Positions 8,732 through 18,199 of a DNA stretch of 64,000 nt are shown here, one piece after another. Under the pieces are notes generated by a model. The model did no database searches, had not been told where the DNA came from, and saw only the letters and a program-made list of their open reading frames with translations. Position 1 is the first letter of the stretch. Each line of letters starts with the position of its first letter. The position numbers were made by a program, and so were the translations under genes. The stretch covers positions 2,232,001-2,296,000 of the forward strand of contig NZ_OZ209244.1 of NCBI RefSeq assembly GCF_964642095.1, written 5' to 3'. The DNA is from Fretibacterium fastidiosum (GTDB lineage Bacteria; Synergistota; Synergistia; Synergistales; Aminobacteriaceae).

Positions 8732-8782
8732 AAAGGCCTCCCGTCCACTCCGGAGCGTCAAGCGCCGGAGGGACGGGAGGCT
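8730..8782 (-). terminator. Terminator between nagA and the glyoxalase-like gene
   Basis: Long stem GCCTCCCGTCC...GGACGGGAGGC with an inner CTCCGG/CCGGAG extension (8736-8781). The minus-strand copy is followed by TTTTT (8734-8730), so it suits the glyoxalase-like gene best; it also lies directly after the nagA stop and may serve both converging genes. Confidence 0.75.
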
Positions 8783-8791
8783 TGAGGACCG

Positions 8792-9157
8792 TCAGCGGCG
8801 AGGCGGAAGGACCTCCAGCCAGTACCCGTCCGGGTCCTGAATGAAGTAGACCCCCATGGCCTCGTTCTCAAAACAGACCCAGCCCTTTTCGCGATGAAAG
8901 GCGAGGGCCTTGTCGTAGTCCTCCACTCGGAAGGCCAGGTGAAACTCCTCCTCGCCCAGGTCGTAGGGCTCCCTGCGCTCCCTCATCCACGTGAGCTCCA
9001 GCGTGAAGTCGGTCGTCCCATCGCCCATGTAGACGAGGACGAAGTCCCGCCCCTCCTTGCGTCGGACCTCGCGCAGGCCAAGGGCCTCCTCGTAGAAGGC
9101 CACGCTCCGCTCCAGGTCCAGGACGTTGAAGTTGACGTGACAAAATTCTGCCCTCAA
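8792..9157 (-). CDS. Glyoxalase I / VOC-family protein
   Basis: 121 residues with two beta-alpha-beta-beta-beta units: HVNFNVLDLERSVAFYEEALGL at the start and EFHLAFRVEDYDKALAFHREKGW at mid-length, ending YFIQDPDGYWLEVLP. The metal ligands expected of glyoxalase I (His near residue 7, Glu in LELTW, His in EEFHLAF, Glu in WLEVLP) are all present, so methylglyoxal detoxification (lactoylglutathione lyase) is the best guess. Other VOC enzymes share the layout. Confidence 0.8.
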   Translation of the reverse strand: MRAEFCHVNFNVLDLERSVAFYEEALGLREVRRKEGRDFVLVYMGDGTTDFTLELTWMRERREPYDLGEEEFHLAFRVEDYDKALAFHREKGWVCFENEAMGVYFIQDPDGYWLEVLPPRR

Positions 9158-9196
9158 AGCCGTTCCCTCCCTCAGCCTGAGATTTGCCGAACGCCC

Positions 9197-11023
9197 TTAT
9201 TCCGCCTCGGGGGGCACGACGGCGATCCGAAGCTCGTCGAGCCGGGATTGCTCCACGACGTCCGGGGCCTGAGAGAGCAGGCATTGAGCCCGCTGGGTCT
9301 TGGGGAACGTCATGACGTCCCGGATGGACTGCCCGCCGCAGAGGAGCATCACCAGACGGTCCACGCCCAGGGCGATGCCGCCGTGGGGGGGCGTCCCGTA
9401 GGAAAGCGCGTTCAGGAAGAACCCGAATCGACGTTTGGCCTCCTCAGGCGAGATGCCGAGGCACTTGAAGAGCCGGGCCTGCACCTCCGGATCGTGGATG
9501 CGGATGGAGCCTCCCCCCACCTCGTTGCCGTTCAGGACGCAGTCGTAGGCGCGGGCGAGGGCCTTCGACGGGTCGCGCTCCATCAGGTCTCCCTCTTCAA
9601 GGACGGGGGAGGTGAAGGGATGGTGCATCGCCACCCAGCGCTTCTCCTCGTCGCTCCACTCGAAGAGCGGGAACTTCGTCACCCAGAGGAAGCGCCACTC
9701 CTTTTCGTTCATGAAGCCGCGGGATCGGCCCAGGTCGAGGCGCAGAACGCCCAGGATGGTGCAGGCCCTGGCGCGGGAGGCATCCGCCAGCACGAACAGA
9801 GCGTCCCCGTCCTTCAGGTTCGCGATCCGGCAGAGCTCCTCCAACTCCCCTTCGGTGAGAAACTTAACCAGAGGGCCCTTCAGAGCTCCCTCCTTCATCT
9901 GAAACGCCGCAAGCCCCGATGCGCCGAACTTCCTGGCGCGGTCCTCGAGGTCCATCAGCTCCTTGCGCGAGAGCGCCGCCCCGCCCGGCAGAGGCAGCGC
10001 CCTCACCACACCGCCGCCGTCCAGCACCTGTTTGAAGGGCTCGAAGGAAGCCTTTGCAAAGACGGAGGCCACGTCGCAGAGCTCAAGGGTGACGCGCAGG
10101 TCCGGCTTGTCGCTCCCGTAGCGGTCCATGGCGTCCCAGTAGAGCATACGTCCAAAGGGCGTCGGAACGTCCACACCAAGGACCTCCTTGAAGAGCCCCT
10201 TCATGTAGCCTTCGATGAGCTCCATGACGTCGTCCTCGACGACGTAGCTCATCTCGATGTCCACCTGCGTGAACTCGGGCTGGCGGTCCGCCCGGAGGTC
10301 CTCGTCCCGGAAGCAGCGCGCGATCTGGTAATAGCGGTCGAAGCCGCTGACCATCAGGATCTGCTTGAAGAGCTGGGGGGACTGGGGCAGCGCGTAGAAC
10401 GTCCCGGGGGTGACGCGGCTGGGGACGAGGTAGTCGCGGGCCCCTTCGGGGGTGGCCTTCGTCAGGATGGGCGTCTCCAGCTCAACGAACCCCTGCCCCT
10501 CCAGGTAGCGCCGCGTGAAGGCGTTGATTCGGCTGCGGGTGCGCAGGTTGTTCTGCATCCTCTCGCGCCTCAGGTCCAGGTAGCGGTAGGTCAGGCGCAG
10601 GTTCTCGTCCACGTCGTCCGTCGCCTCCCCCACCTCGAAGGGGATGGGCGACGCCTTGGACAGGATCAGGAGGTCCTGGGCGACGATCTCCACCGCGCCC
10701 GTCTTCAGCCCCGGATTCTCCGTGCCCTCGGGCCGTATCCGGAGCTTGCCCCGCACCGCGACGCAGTACTCGCTCCTCAGCCCGCCCGCGGCCCCGTGCA
10801 CGTCTCCCGCCTCAGGGTTGAACACCACCTGGACGGACCCCGTATGATCCCACAACTCGATGAAGATGATGCCGCCCAGGTCACGCCGCCGGCGCACCCA
10901 TCCGTTGGCCCGAACCTCTCTGCCCGCGTCTTCCCTGGAGAAATCGCCGCACAGCTTCGTCCGCTGCCACGACCTGTCAAAAAAATCCCCTCTTGCCGTC
11001 TCGCTCCCGCTGGAACTCGCCAT
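9197..11023 (-). CDS. aspS: Aspartyl-tRNA synthetase
   Basis: 608 residues, the size of the bacterial type with the GAD insertion. An OB-fold anticodon domain ([20 protein letters not shown]) is followed by class II motif 2 region [20 protein letters not shown] and motif 3 [13 protein letters not shown] at the C-terminus. It attaches aspartate to its tRNA, and may also charge tRNA-Asn if gatCAB is present elsewhere. AGAGGAG precedes the ATG. Confidence 0.97.
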   Translation of the reverse strand: MASSSGSETARGDFFDRSWQRTKLCGDFSREDAGREVRANGWVRRRRDLGGIIFIELWDHTGSVQVVFNPEAGDVHGAAGGLRSEYCVAVRGKLRIRPEGTENPGLKTGAVEIVAQDLLILSKASPIPFEVGEATDDVDENLRLTYRYLDLRRERMQNNLRTRSRINAFTRRYLEGQGFVELETPILTKATPEGARDYLVPSRVTPGTFYALPQSPQLFKQILMVSGFDRYYQIARCFRDEDLRADRQPEFTQVDIEMSYVVEDDVMELIEGYMKGLFKEVLGVDVPTPFGRMLYWDAMDRYGSDKPDLRVTLELCDVASVFAKASFEPFKQVLDGGGVVRALPLPGGAALSRKELMDLEDRARKFGASGLAAFQMKEGALKGPLVKFLTEGELEELCRIANLKDGDALFVLADASRARACTILGVLRLDLGRSRGFMNEKEWRFLWVTKFPLFEWSDEEKRWVAMHHPFTSPVLEEGDLMERDPSKALARAYDCVLNGNEVGGGSIRIHDPEVQARLFKCLGISPEEAKRRFGFFLNALSYGTPPHGGIALGVDRLVMLLCGGQSIRDVMTFPKTQRAQCLLSQAPDVVEQSRLDELRIAVVPPEAE

Positions 11024-11107
11024 CGCATAAGCTCTCCTCTATGACAAAACTATAACCACTGCAAAAGAACAATCCGCTTGGGTCCCTATTATACTATATC
11101 CGCTGCC

Positions 11108-12103
11108 CTACGCCCTTCCCCTGGCCAGGAGGTCCCATAGCTCCTCGTGCATGTCCAGCCGATCCTCCGCGCCGTCGCCCTTCGTCGTGCCAAATTGTCC
11201 TATAATGCTTGAAGGGATACGCTTCTGAAGGAGGGCGGCCTGAGCAGCCCCCACCCCTTCCTCCGAGACGGCGGCGATCAGCATCCCCGACGAGATCAGG
11301 CGCATGGGATCGAAGCCCAGGGAGGCCGCGGCCCGTCGCGTGATGGGAGAGATGGGGACGGCGTCGCGGTCGAGCGTCAGCGGAAGCCCGGCAGCCTTGC
11401 AGACCTCCAGGAGGGCTCCCTCCAGGCCGCCCTCCGTGGGGTCGTGCATGTAGTGCGAAAAGTCCCGAAGGGCCCTGGCCGCGGGGACGACGGAGAGGTC
11501 CTTCCTCCAGGCGCGGACCGTCGCCAGCTCCTCCGCGCTGAGGCAGCCCAGGAGGTCCGGCCTGTCGTGCGCCAGGATGGACATCCCCTCAAGCCCGGCG
11601 TGACCGGTCACGAGGAGCCTGTCGCCCGGCCGTATCCGGCTGATCCCCAGCCGACAGTTGGCGGGCCCCATCATCGTCCCCACGATGACGGGCCAGTCGT
11701 AGCGGTCCGACAGTTCCGTGTGCCCGCCCACCACGGCGATTCCCATGGCGGCACAGGCCTCATGCACCTCCCGCATGATCCGGCCGACCATGGCAACCCC
11801 CTCTCCCGCCGGAACGATCAGCGTCACGATGAGCCAGGACGGCTCGCCGCCCTTGCAGACGACGTCGTTGGCGTTCACGTGGACCAGGAGCTCCCCCGCG
11901 CCCTCCGAGGCCCCCACGATGGGATCGGACGCCACGACGAGGAAGCGCTCGGCGTCCGGCCACCGGATCAGCGCAGCGTCCTCGCCGAGTCCGCCTCCGA
12001 CGATCAGGTCCTTCCGGGGCGCTCCCGCATAGCGCAGCACGTTCCGGCGGAGCTCGTCCGGCGGCAGCTTGCCCAGCATGACGCCTTCTTCAAACTGACT
12101 CAT
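11108..12103 (-). CDS. HypE/AIR-synthase-like ATP-binding protein
   Basis: 331 residues from the ATG at 12103, preceded by GGGAGGG. The upstream open frame is dropped because it is rich in Arg/Pro and covers the promoter. GGGLGEDAALIRW, VHVNANDVVCKGGEPSW and MGIAVVGGHTELSD are the PurM/HypE-type motifs for an ATP-dependent enzyme that transfers or dehydrates through an activated phosphate. It is not linked to hydrogenase maturation genes here and lacks an obvious HypE C-terminal Cys tail (it ends LARGRA). Substrate unknown. Confidence 0.8.
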   Translation of the reverse strand: MSQFEEGVMLGKLPPDELRRNVLRYAGAPRKDLIVGGGLGEDAALIRWPDAERFLVVASDPIVGASEGAGELLVHVNANDVVCKGGEPSWLIVTLIVPAGEGVAMVGRIMREVHEACAAMGIAVVGGHTELSDRYDWPVIVGTMMGPANCRLGISRIRPGDRLLVTGHAGLEGMSILAHDRPDLLGCLSAEELATVRAWRKDLSVVPAARALRDFSHYMHDPTEGGLEGALLEVCKAAGLPLTLDRDAVPISPITRRAAASLGFDPMRLISSGMLIAAVSEEGVGAAQAALLQKRIPSSIIGQFGTTKGDGAEDRLDMHEELWDLLARGRA

Positions 12104-12225
12104 GGAACAATCCCTCCCCATCCTGAAAAACTTTTTGAGAGCCGCGCAGCCCCCACTTCTCATGTCTTTTCGGCCCGCTGCCGGGCGCAGGCTCCAGGGC
12201 CTGCGGTGGGTCAACGCGGGTTGGT

Positions 12226-12234
12226 ATTGTAGCA
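12226..12234 (-). promoter_or_regulatory. Extended -10 promoter of the HypE-like gene
   Basis: Minus strand TGCTACAAT is a TGn-TACAAT extended -10 element about 120 bases before the ATG at 12103. No convincing -35 is seen. Confidence 0.4.
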
Positions 12235-12280
12235 GAGGAACGCAAACCCGCATAGCCGCACGCAGGGGTCTTGCCATGAG

Positions 12281-12304
12281 CAAAGCCGCCCCCCAGGGGG
12301 CGGC
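12281..12304 (-). terminator. Terminator after the decarboxylase beta-subunit gene
   Basis: GCCGCCCCC/GGGGGCGGC, a 9-bp perfect stem with a 2-base apex in this pairing, followed on the minus strand by TTTG. It lies 43 bases after the stop of the upstream minus-strand gene. Confidence 0.7.
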
Positions 12305-12346
12305 CTGCGTTCGCTTCCTCAACAAAGAGTTTGGACGGCGGGTTCC

Positions 12347-13540
12347 CTACTTGGAGAGCAACGTCAGCATGACGCCCGCCGCCACCGCGGTGCCGATGAC
12401 GCCCGCCACGTTGGGCCCCATAGCGTGCATCAGCAGGAAGTGGCCGGGGTACTCCTCCTGGACAACCCGCTGCACGACGCGCGCTGCCATTGGGACGGCC
12501 GAAACGCCTGCGGAGCCGATCATCGGGTTGATCTTGCCGCCCGAGAGCACCTTCATGAGCTGACCGAAGAGGACCCCACCAACCGTGCTGAAGATGAAGG
12601 CGATCAGGCCGAGCAGGACGATGATGAGCGTGCGGGCCTGCAGGAACTTGTCGGCCTCCATCGTGGAGCCGACGGCGAGGCCCAGGAAGATCGTGGTGAT
12701 GTTCAGGAGCTCGTTCTGGGCCGTCTGGCTCAGGCGTTCCGTGGCTCCGCACTCGCGCAGCAGGTTGCCGAACATCAACGTACCAACCAGAGGCACGCAG
12801 GCCGGAAGCACCAGGCCGGCCACGATGGTGCAGATGATGGGGAACAGGATCTTCTCGCGCTTGCTGACGGGGCGGAGCTCGCTCATCACGATGCCGCGGT
12901 CCTTCTTCGACGTGAACATCCGAATGAACGGAGGCTGGATCAGCGGGACGAGGGACATGTAGCTGTAGGCCGCAACGGCGATGGCGCCCAGAATCTCCTC
13001 CTGTCCCAGCTTCATGGTCAGGTAGATGCTCGTGGGTCCGTCCGCGCCGCCGATGATGCCGATGCTCGCGGCCTGCTTGATGTTGAAGGCCACGTCGAGG
13101 CCGAAGCTTTTGGCGATGGGGCCGACCCAGTTGGCCCCGATGAAGGAGACGAACACGCCGAACTGCGCGGCAGCGCCCAGCAGGAACGTGATCGGGTTCG
13201 CGATGAGGGGGCCGAAATCCGTCAGGGCGCCTATCCCAAGGAAGATGATGATGGGGTATATCTCGTACTGCGCGCCGAAGTAAACGGCCCGCAGGAACCC
13301 AAGCGAGGGGTTTTCCGCCGTGGGCAGGTCCATGATGCCGGACAGGGGCAGGTTGACCAGCAGGCAGCTGAAGGCGATGGGAACGAGGAGCAGGGGCTCA
13401 AACCCCTTGCCGATAGCCAGGTAGAGCAGGACGAAGGCGACGATGATCATGACGAGGTTGCCCGTCCCCGCGGGGGAGAACAAGACCGCGAACCCTGATG
13501 AGTCAAAGAGCTCGCGCAGCGCTGTGACGTACATTTCCAT
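12347..13540 (-). CDS. Na+-translocating decarboxylase beta subunit (OadB/GcdB/MmdB family)
   Basis: 397 residues, strongly hydrophobic with roughly ten membrane segments. The conserved IIGGADGPTSIYLT motif, which holds the Asp needed for sodium transport, and the GANWVGPIAKSFG segment are plain. In this family the beta subunit couples decarboxylation of a biotin-bound carboxyl group to sodium export. The ATG at 13540 lies 10 bases behind AGGAGGG; earlier in-frame starts run through the promoter region. No alpha (carboxyltransferase), biotin-carrier or gamma gene is adjacent, so which substrate (oxaloacetate, methylmalonyl-CoA or glutaconyl-CoA) is used cannot be told. Confidence 0.92.
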   Translation of the reverse strand: MEMYVTALRELFDSSGFAVLFSPAGTGNLVMIIVAFVLLYLAIGKGFEPLLLVPIAFSCLLVNLPLSGIMDLPTAENPSLGFLRAVYFGAQYEIYPIIIFLGIGALTDFGPLIANPITFLLGAAAQFGVFVSFIGANWVGPIAKSFGLDVAFNIKQAASIGIIGGADGPTSIYLTMKLGQEEILGAIAVAAYSYMSLVPLIQPPFIRMFTSKKDRGIVMSELRPVSKREKILFPIICTIVAGLVLPACVPLVGTLMFGNLLRECGATERLSQTAQNELLNITTIFLGLAVGSTMEADKFLQARTLIIVLLGLIAFIFSTVGGVLFGQLMKVLSGGKINPMIGSAGVSAVPMAARVVQRVVQEEYPGHFLLMHAMGPNVAGVIGTAVAAGVMLTLLSK

Positions 13541-13889
13541 GCTCCGCATTCCCTCCTGTATTAAGGGCCCTCGGACGCTTTGCCCGAAGGTCCCGTTCGA
13601 CAAAGAACCGCACTCGAATCCATCGCTTGAAGCAGCATGAATTAAAATAACATAAAAGGACAAAAAATGCACGCAGAAACGGCGCTGAACATCGAAACGA
13701 AACTCCGGCGCGCCCTTTGAGCGCGTCGATCGAGAACTGATCGAGAACTTATATTTCCCTGTCTTATATGCTAGAATGTTTGATTTAGGATTCCTTGTCC
13801 TGGCTTCTTTATCAGCGTTGCGGCCCTGGACCGCCGCTTTGTCACGACAGCGCGAGGCAAATTTTTTGGGGGACGGAGTGTCGATTGTA
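13541..13889. other. Divergent intergenic region between the decarboxylase and valS genes
   Basis: About 350 bases without a gene. It should hold both promoters. A TAGAAT hexamer (13772-13777) is a possible -10 for valS, without a clear -35. An AT-rich stretch near 13640-13665 may serve the minus strand. No T-box sequence (no AGGGTGG...ACCGCG-like antiterminator) was found before valS. A tandem 11-bp repeat is listed separately. Confidence 0.5.
13728..13749. repeat. Tandem 11-bp direct repeat
   Basis: GATCGAGAACT occurs twice back to back (13728-13738 and 13739-13749), 23 bases before the putative valS -10. It could be an operator pair or slippage product. Confidence 0.6.
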
Positions 13890-16541
13890 ATGAAGAGGAA
13901 CCGAGAGCTCGCCAAGGGCTATTCACCCGATGCCATCGAGGAGAAGTGGTATGCGTTCTGGCTGGAGAAGGGGCTGTTCAATGCGGAGCCCGACGCCTCC
14001 AAAGAGGCCTTTTCCATTGTGATCCCCCCCCCGAACGTCACGGGGTCGCTCCACATGGGGCACGCCTTCAACAACACCTTTCAGGACATCCTGTGCCGGA
14101 CGAAGCGCATGCAGGGATACAGCGTCCTCTGGCTCCCCGGGACGGACCACGCGGGCATCGCGACGCAGAACGTCGTGGAGAAGGACCTGGCCAAAAAAGG
14201 CCTGACCCGCCACGACCTCGGGCGCGAGGCCTTCGTGAAGAAGGTCTGGGAGTGGAAGGAGGTCTACGGCGACCGCATCATCAAGCAGATGAAGCGGCTG
14301 GGGAACTCCTGCGACTGGCGGCGCGAGCGCTTTACGTTCGACGAGGGGCTGTCCCGCGCCGTTCGGGCGGTGTTTGTGCGCCTGTACAAAAAGGACCTGA
14401 TCTACAAGGGCAAGTACATCATCAACTGGTGCTCCCGCTGCCACACCGCCCTCTCCGACCTGGAGGTGGAGTACCGGGAGATGCCCGGAAAGTTCTATTA
14501 CGTGCGCTACCCCTTCGTCGGCGAGGAGGGATCGCTCCTCGTGGCGACGACGCGCCCGGAGACGATCCTGGGAGACGTGGCCATCGCGGTGCATCCGCGA
14601 TCGGAGCAGTACCGCGGCATGATCGGAAAAAGGGTCCGCGTCCCCCTGACGGATCGCGAGATCCCCATCATCGAGGACAACATGGTGGACCCGGAGTTCG
14701 GGACGGGCTGCGTCAAGATCACGCCGGCCCACGACCCCAACGACTTCCTGGTGGGACAGAGGCACGACCTGGAGCAGATTCAGGTCATCGATTCCGAGGG
14801 CGTCATGAACGAGAACGCCGGCAGGTATCGGGGTATGACCCTGGAGCAGGCGCGCGAGGCCGCGGCGAAGGACCTCGACGCGCTGAGGCTGCTGGAGAGG
14901 ACCGAGGAGATTAAGCACTCCGTCGGTCACTGCCAGAGGTGCGGGACCACCGTGGAGCCCTACCTTTCCGAACAGTGGTTCGTCCGGACGAAGCCCCTTG
15001 CGGAGCGCGGCGTTCAGGCCGTCAAGGACGGCCGCATCACGTGGACGCCGGAGCAGTGGGAGAAGACGTACTTTCACTGGATGGAGAACATACGGGACTG
15101 GTGCATCTCCCGCCAGCTGTGGTGGGGACACCGCATCCCGGCCTGGACCTGCGCCGACTGCAGGCACGTCACCGTCGCCGAGACGGACCCCGCGGAGTGC
15201 GAGAAGTGCGGCAGCCGAAACATCGCGCAGGACGAGGACGTGCTGGACACCTGGTTCAGCAGCGCGCTCTGGCCCTTCTCCACGATGGGCTGGCCCGAAA
15301 GGACCCCGACGCTCGACTACTTTTACCCCACGTCGCTCATGGTGACGGGGTTTGACATCATCTTCTTCTGGGTGGCCCGGATGATCATGATGGGGCTTGA
15401 GTTCATGGACGAAGTCCCCTTCAAGGACGTCTACATCCACTCCCTGATCCGGGACGAGAAGGGCGACAAGATGAGCAAGTCGAAGGGCAACGTCATCGAC
15501 CCCCTCGTCATGATCGACCAGTACGGCGCCGACGCGCTGCGCATGGCCCTGGCGGCGCTCTCCACTCAGGGGCGGGACATCCTGCTCTCCTCCGACAAGA
15601 TAGAGACCTACAGGCACTTCATGAACAAGCTGTGGAACGCGGCGCGGTTTGCCCTGATGAACCTCGACGACGAGCCCCAGCCCATCGACCGGGCACGGCT
15701 GCGCCTCCAGGACCGCTGGATACTCACCCGCTGCCAGGAGGTGACCCAAAAGATCACGAAGTGCATCGACGGCTACGACATCGGCGAAGCTGCCCGAAGC
15801 CTCTACGACTTCACCTGGGGCGACGTCTGCGACTGGTACATCGAGATGTCGAAGCCCGCGCTGCGCGGCGACGAGGGGCCGGAGCGCAGGCGAACGGCAC
15901 AGGGCGTGCTGGATGAGGTCTTCAAGACGCTCCTTCCGCTGCTCCACCCCTTCATCCCCTTCGTGACGGAGGAGCTGTGGGCCGCGTTCGGCTGGGGCGA
16001 CACCTCCATCATGAGGGCTCCGTGGCCCCGGCCTCAGGAAGCGCTCTGCTTTGCCGACGCCCGGACCTCCATGCGCGCGCTGCAGGATACGGTGTCCGCG
16101 CTGCGCAACCTGCGGGCGGAGGCGCACGTCGCTCCCCAGCAGTGGATGAGCCGCGCGGTGATCCGGGTGGACAACCCCGCCGTCGCGGAGATGCTGCGCG
16201 ACAACCTGGGGCAGCTCTCAGGCCTCTGCCGCGTTCACGAGGTCGCGATCACTCCGCTCTCTGAGCCGCGGCCCGCGGCCTCGCTGGCCTCCGTCGTGGG
16301 GGACGCCGAGATCGGCCTGCCCGTGGGAGACGTGCTGGACATCCCGTCGGAGATCGCCCGCTTGACCCAGGAGATCGCCTCCATCGAGAAGAACGTGGCG
16401 GCCAGTCGGGCCAGGCTCGACAAGCCCAGCTTCGTCTCCAGGGCTCCCCAGGAGGTGGTGGAGAAGGAGCGTGCGCGGGTGGCCGAGGGCACGGCGCAGA
16501 TCGCCCGCTTAAAGGAGAACCTCGACAGCATCAGCCACTGA
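13890..16541 (+). CDS. valS: Valyl-tRNA synthetase
   Basis: 883 residues from the ATG at 13890; an in-frame GTG at 13878 directly behind GGGGGACGGA is an alternative start adding four residues. The class I signatures are PNVTGSLHMGHAFNNT (HIGH) near residue 50 and KMSKSKGNV near residue 530. An editing domain (TTRPETILGDVAIAVHP) lies between them, zinc-binding CxxC pairs are present (CADC, CEKC), and the C-terminal arm is a coiled coil (about the last 65 residues). It charges tRNA-Val and clears mischarged threonine. Confidence 0.97.
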   Translation: MKRNRELAKGYSPDAIEEKWYAFWLEKGLFNAEPDASKEAFSIVIPPPNVTGSLHMGHAFNNTFQDILCRTKRMQGYSVLWLPGTDHAGIATQNVVEKDLAKKGLTRHDLGREAFVKKVWEWKEVYGDRIIKQMKRLGNSCDWRRERFTFDEGLSRAVRAVFVRLYKKDLIYKGKYIINWCSRCHTALSDLEVEYREMPGKFYYVRYPFVGEEGSLLVATTRPETILGDVAIAVHPRSEQYRGMIGKRVRVPLTDREIPIIEDNMVDPEFGTGCVKITPAHDPNDFLVGQRHDLEQIQVIDSEGVMNENAGRYRGMTLEQAREAAAKDLDALRLLERTEEIKHSVGHCQRCGTTVEPYLSEQWFVRTKPLAERGVQAVKDGRITWTPEQWEKTYFHWMENIRDWCISRQLWWGHRIPAWTCADCRHVTVAETDPAECEKCGSRNIAQDEDVLDTWFSSALWPFSTMGWPERTPTLDYFYPTSLMVTGFDIIFFWVARMIMMGLEFMDEVPFKDVYIHSLIRDEKGDKMSKSKGNVIDPLVMIDQYGADALRMALAALSTQGRDILLSSDKIETYRHFMNKLWNAARFALMNLDDEPQPIDRARLRLQDRWILTRCQEVTQKITKCIDGYDIGEAARSLYDFTWGDVCDWYIEMSKPALRGDEGPERRRTAQGVLDEVFKTLLPLLHPFIPFVTEELWAAFGWGDTSIMRAPWPRPQEALCFADARTSMRALQDTVSALRNLRAEAHVAPQQWMSRAVIRVDNPAVAEMLRDNLGQLSGLCRVHEVAITPLSEPRPAASLASVVGDAEIGLPVGDVLDIPSEIARLTQEIASIEKNVAASRARLDKPSFVSRAPQEVVEKERARVAEGTAQIARLKENLDSISH

Positions 16542-16555
16542 GCGCTGGACGCAGC

Positions 16556-16586
16556 GCGCCCCCCACAGGCCGTGGGGGGCGCTTTT
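16556..16586 (+). terminator. valS terminator
   Basis: Perfect 11-bp stem GCGCCCCCCAC/GTGGGGGGCGC with a 5-base loop followed by TTTT, 15 bases after the valS stop. Confidence 0.85.
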
Positions 16587-16602
16587 CAGTCCGAGGCGGG
16601 AA

Positions 16603-17292
16603 TCAGCTCTCGATCCCGGCGCCGTCGCCGATGAGCTGCTCCATCGTCTCCGGGCTCATCTGGGCGAAGCCCAGCTTCCAGGCGAGGATGGCCGCCTGAG
16701 TTCGGTCGCGCAGCTCCAGTTTCTTCAGCATGTGGCTGACGTGGTTCTTCACCGTCTTCTCGGAGAGGACGGTCTTCTGCGCCACCTCCTGGTTGCTCAT
16801 CCCCTGGGACAGCCAGTACAGGACCACCTTCTCACGGGGGGAGAGGTCGTCCAGAAGGCTGTTCTCGTTCTTCCTCCTGGAGAAGCTGGTCATCAGCTTC
16901 CCCGCCACCTTGGGGTCCACGTAGGGCTCACCGCGACAGGCTGCGCGAATGGCCGCGATCAACTCCGACCTTCCGGAGGACTTGAGGACGAAACCCTTCA
17001 CTCCCTCGGCGGAAAGGGTGGCCAGGCAGTCCTCGTCGTCGTAGGCGCTGACGGCTACGGAGGCGGCCTTGATTCCTCTGGCCTTGATCTCCCGCGCCAG
17101 CTGCACCCCGTCCATCTGCGGCATGTTGATGTCGAAGAGGATGACGTCGGGACGGTGCTGGCGAAGCAGCTCCAGCGCCTCCTCGCCGTCGGCCCCCTCC
17201 CCCACGACCTTGATGTCCGGCTCCAGCTCCAGGATCTTGCGCAGACCATCCCTGAAGAGCTTGTGATCGTCCGCTACGACTATTTTGATCAT
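16603..17292 (-). CDS. NarL/LuxR-family response regulator
   Basis: 229 residues. The receiver domain (about 1-120) starts MIKIVVADDHKLFRDGLRK, holds the phospho-acceptor Asp in VILFDINMPQMDG and the Lys in FVLKSSGRSE. A LuxR-type helix-turn-helix follows at about 155-215 (LSPREKVVLYWLSQGMSNQE...VKNHVSHMLKKL). It is a two-component transcription factor, but no histidine kinase gene is nearby, so signal and targets are unknown. GAGGTG stands upstream of the ATG at 17292. Confidence 0.93.
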   Translation of the reverse strand: MIKIVVADDHKLFRDGLRKILELEPDIKVVGEGADGEEALELLRQHRPDVILFDINMPQMDGVQLAREIKARGIKAASVAVSAYDDEDCLATLSAEGVKGFVLKSSGRSELIAAIRAACRGEPYVDPKVAGKLMTSFSRRKNENSLLDDLSPREKVVLYWLSQGMSNQEVAQKTVLSEKTVKNHVSHMLKKLELRDRTQAAILAWKLGFAQMSPETMEQLIGDGAGIES

Positions 17293-17448
17293 GATCCCCG
17301 CACCTCGTCTCAAATGTTTCGGGCCTTGACTCCAGATCGGTCTTCTCGGAAGTCGAGTGAAAATCCTTCAGGAATTTTACCGAGAATCTGGATTTGCACC
17401 TTCATTTTTCGTCAAAATATGCTATAGTTACTGGCGTTGACCTGACGC

Positions 17449-17524
17449 GCGCCTGTAGCTCAGTGGATAGAGTGACGGCCTCCGGAGCCGTAGGTCGGGC
17501 GTTCGAATCGCCCCAGGCGCGCCA
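17449..17524 (+). tRNA. tRNA-Arg (anticodon CCG)
   Basis: 76 bases with a full cloverleaf: acceptor GCGCCTG/CAGGCGC, D stem GCTC/GAGT, anticodon stem ACGGC/GCCGT around loop CTCCGGA, T arm GGGCG-TTCGAAT-CGCCC, discriminator G and encoded CCA. It reads CGG codons. A TATAGT hexamer (17423-17428) upstream may be its -10. Confidence 0.95.
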
Positions 17525-17611
17525 ATGTCTTCCCCGCTTCATCGCCGTTGTCCCTCCACAAGAATGGTACAAGTACGCAAGTAACGGAGAGAAGGCTGGC
17601 GCCGTTCCCGT

Positions 17612-18199
17612 TCAATCGTTTCGCTCAAGAAAAGACCGAATGAACGACCTCAACTCCTCGACGCCGACCCGCTTCTCCGCGGACGTCACGATGGGGAGGT
17701 CAACGGAGTGCAGTCCCCTGGCGACGTACTGTCTGACCCTGTCCTTCCATCGTCCTCGCGCCAGCTTGTCCGCCTTCGTAAAGACCACCAGAATATCCCT
17801 GCCGCAACGGACGAGCCACTCCTGAAGCTCGAGGTCGTTGGCCAGGAGCCCGTGCCTGAAGTCCACGAGGTGGCACACGAGGCGGAGGGCGGCACGGCCC
17901 TCGACGTAGGCCGAGATCAGTCGGAGCCAGGCGTCCTTCTCGGCCTTGCTCCGCGAGGCGTACCCGTATCCCGGCAGGTCCACGAGCCGGAAGGGACGCT
18001 CATCCTCCTCGACCCGATAAAAATTGATGCTGCGCGTCTTGCCGGGTGTGGCCCCGACGTGCGCCAACCTGATGCCCAGAAACGCATTGATCAGGCTGGA
18101 CTTCCCCACGTTGGATCGTCCGGCGATCACGACCTCCGGACACTCCTCCGGGGGCAGCTGCTGCGGAGTGAAGCACGTGGCCTCAAGCGAGACGCGCAT
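17612..18199 (-). CDS. engB: Ribosome-biogenesis GTPase EngB/YsxC
   Basis: 195 residues with all G motifs: G1 GRSNVGKSS near residue 27, G2 threonines in GATPGKTRSINF, G3 DLPGYGYA, G4 FTKADKL and G5 TSAEK. It assists large ribosomal subunit assembly. Its ATG shares bases with the lon stop (TAATG), so it is the last gene of the tig-clpP-clpX-lon-engB operon; lon-engB linkage is common. Confidence 0.97.
   Translation of the reverse strand: MRVSLEATCFTPQQLPPEECPEVVIAGRSNVGKSSLINAFLGIRLAHVGATPGKTRSINFYRVEEDERPFRLVDLPGYGYASRSKAEKDAWLRLISAYVEGRAALRLVCHLVDFRHGLLANDLELQEWLVRCGRDILVVFTKADKLARGRWKDRVRQYVARGLHSVDLPIVTSAEKRVGVEELRSFIRSFLERND

Noticed and set aside
13541..13889. T-box leader for valS
   Set aside because: No T-box antiterminator sequence or specifier-loop structure was recognisable.
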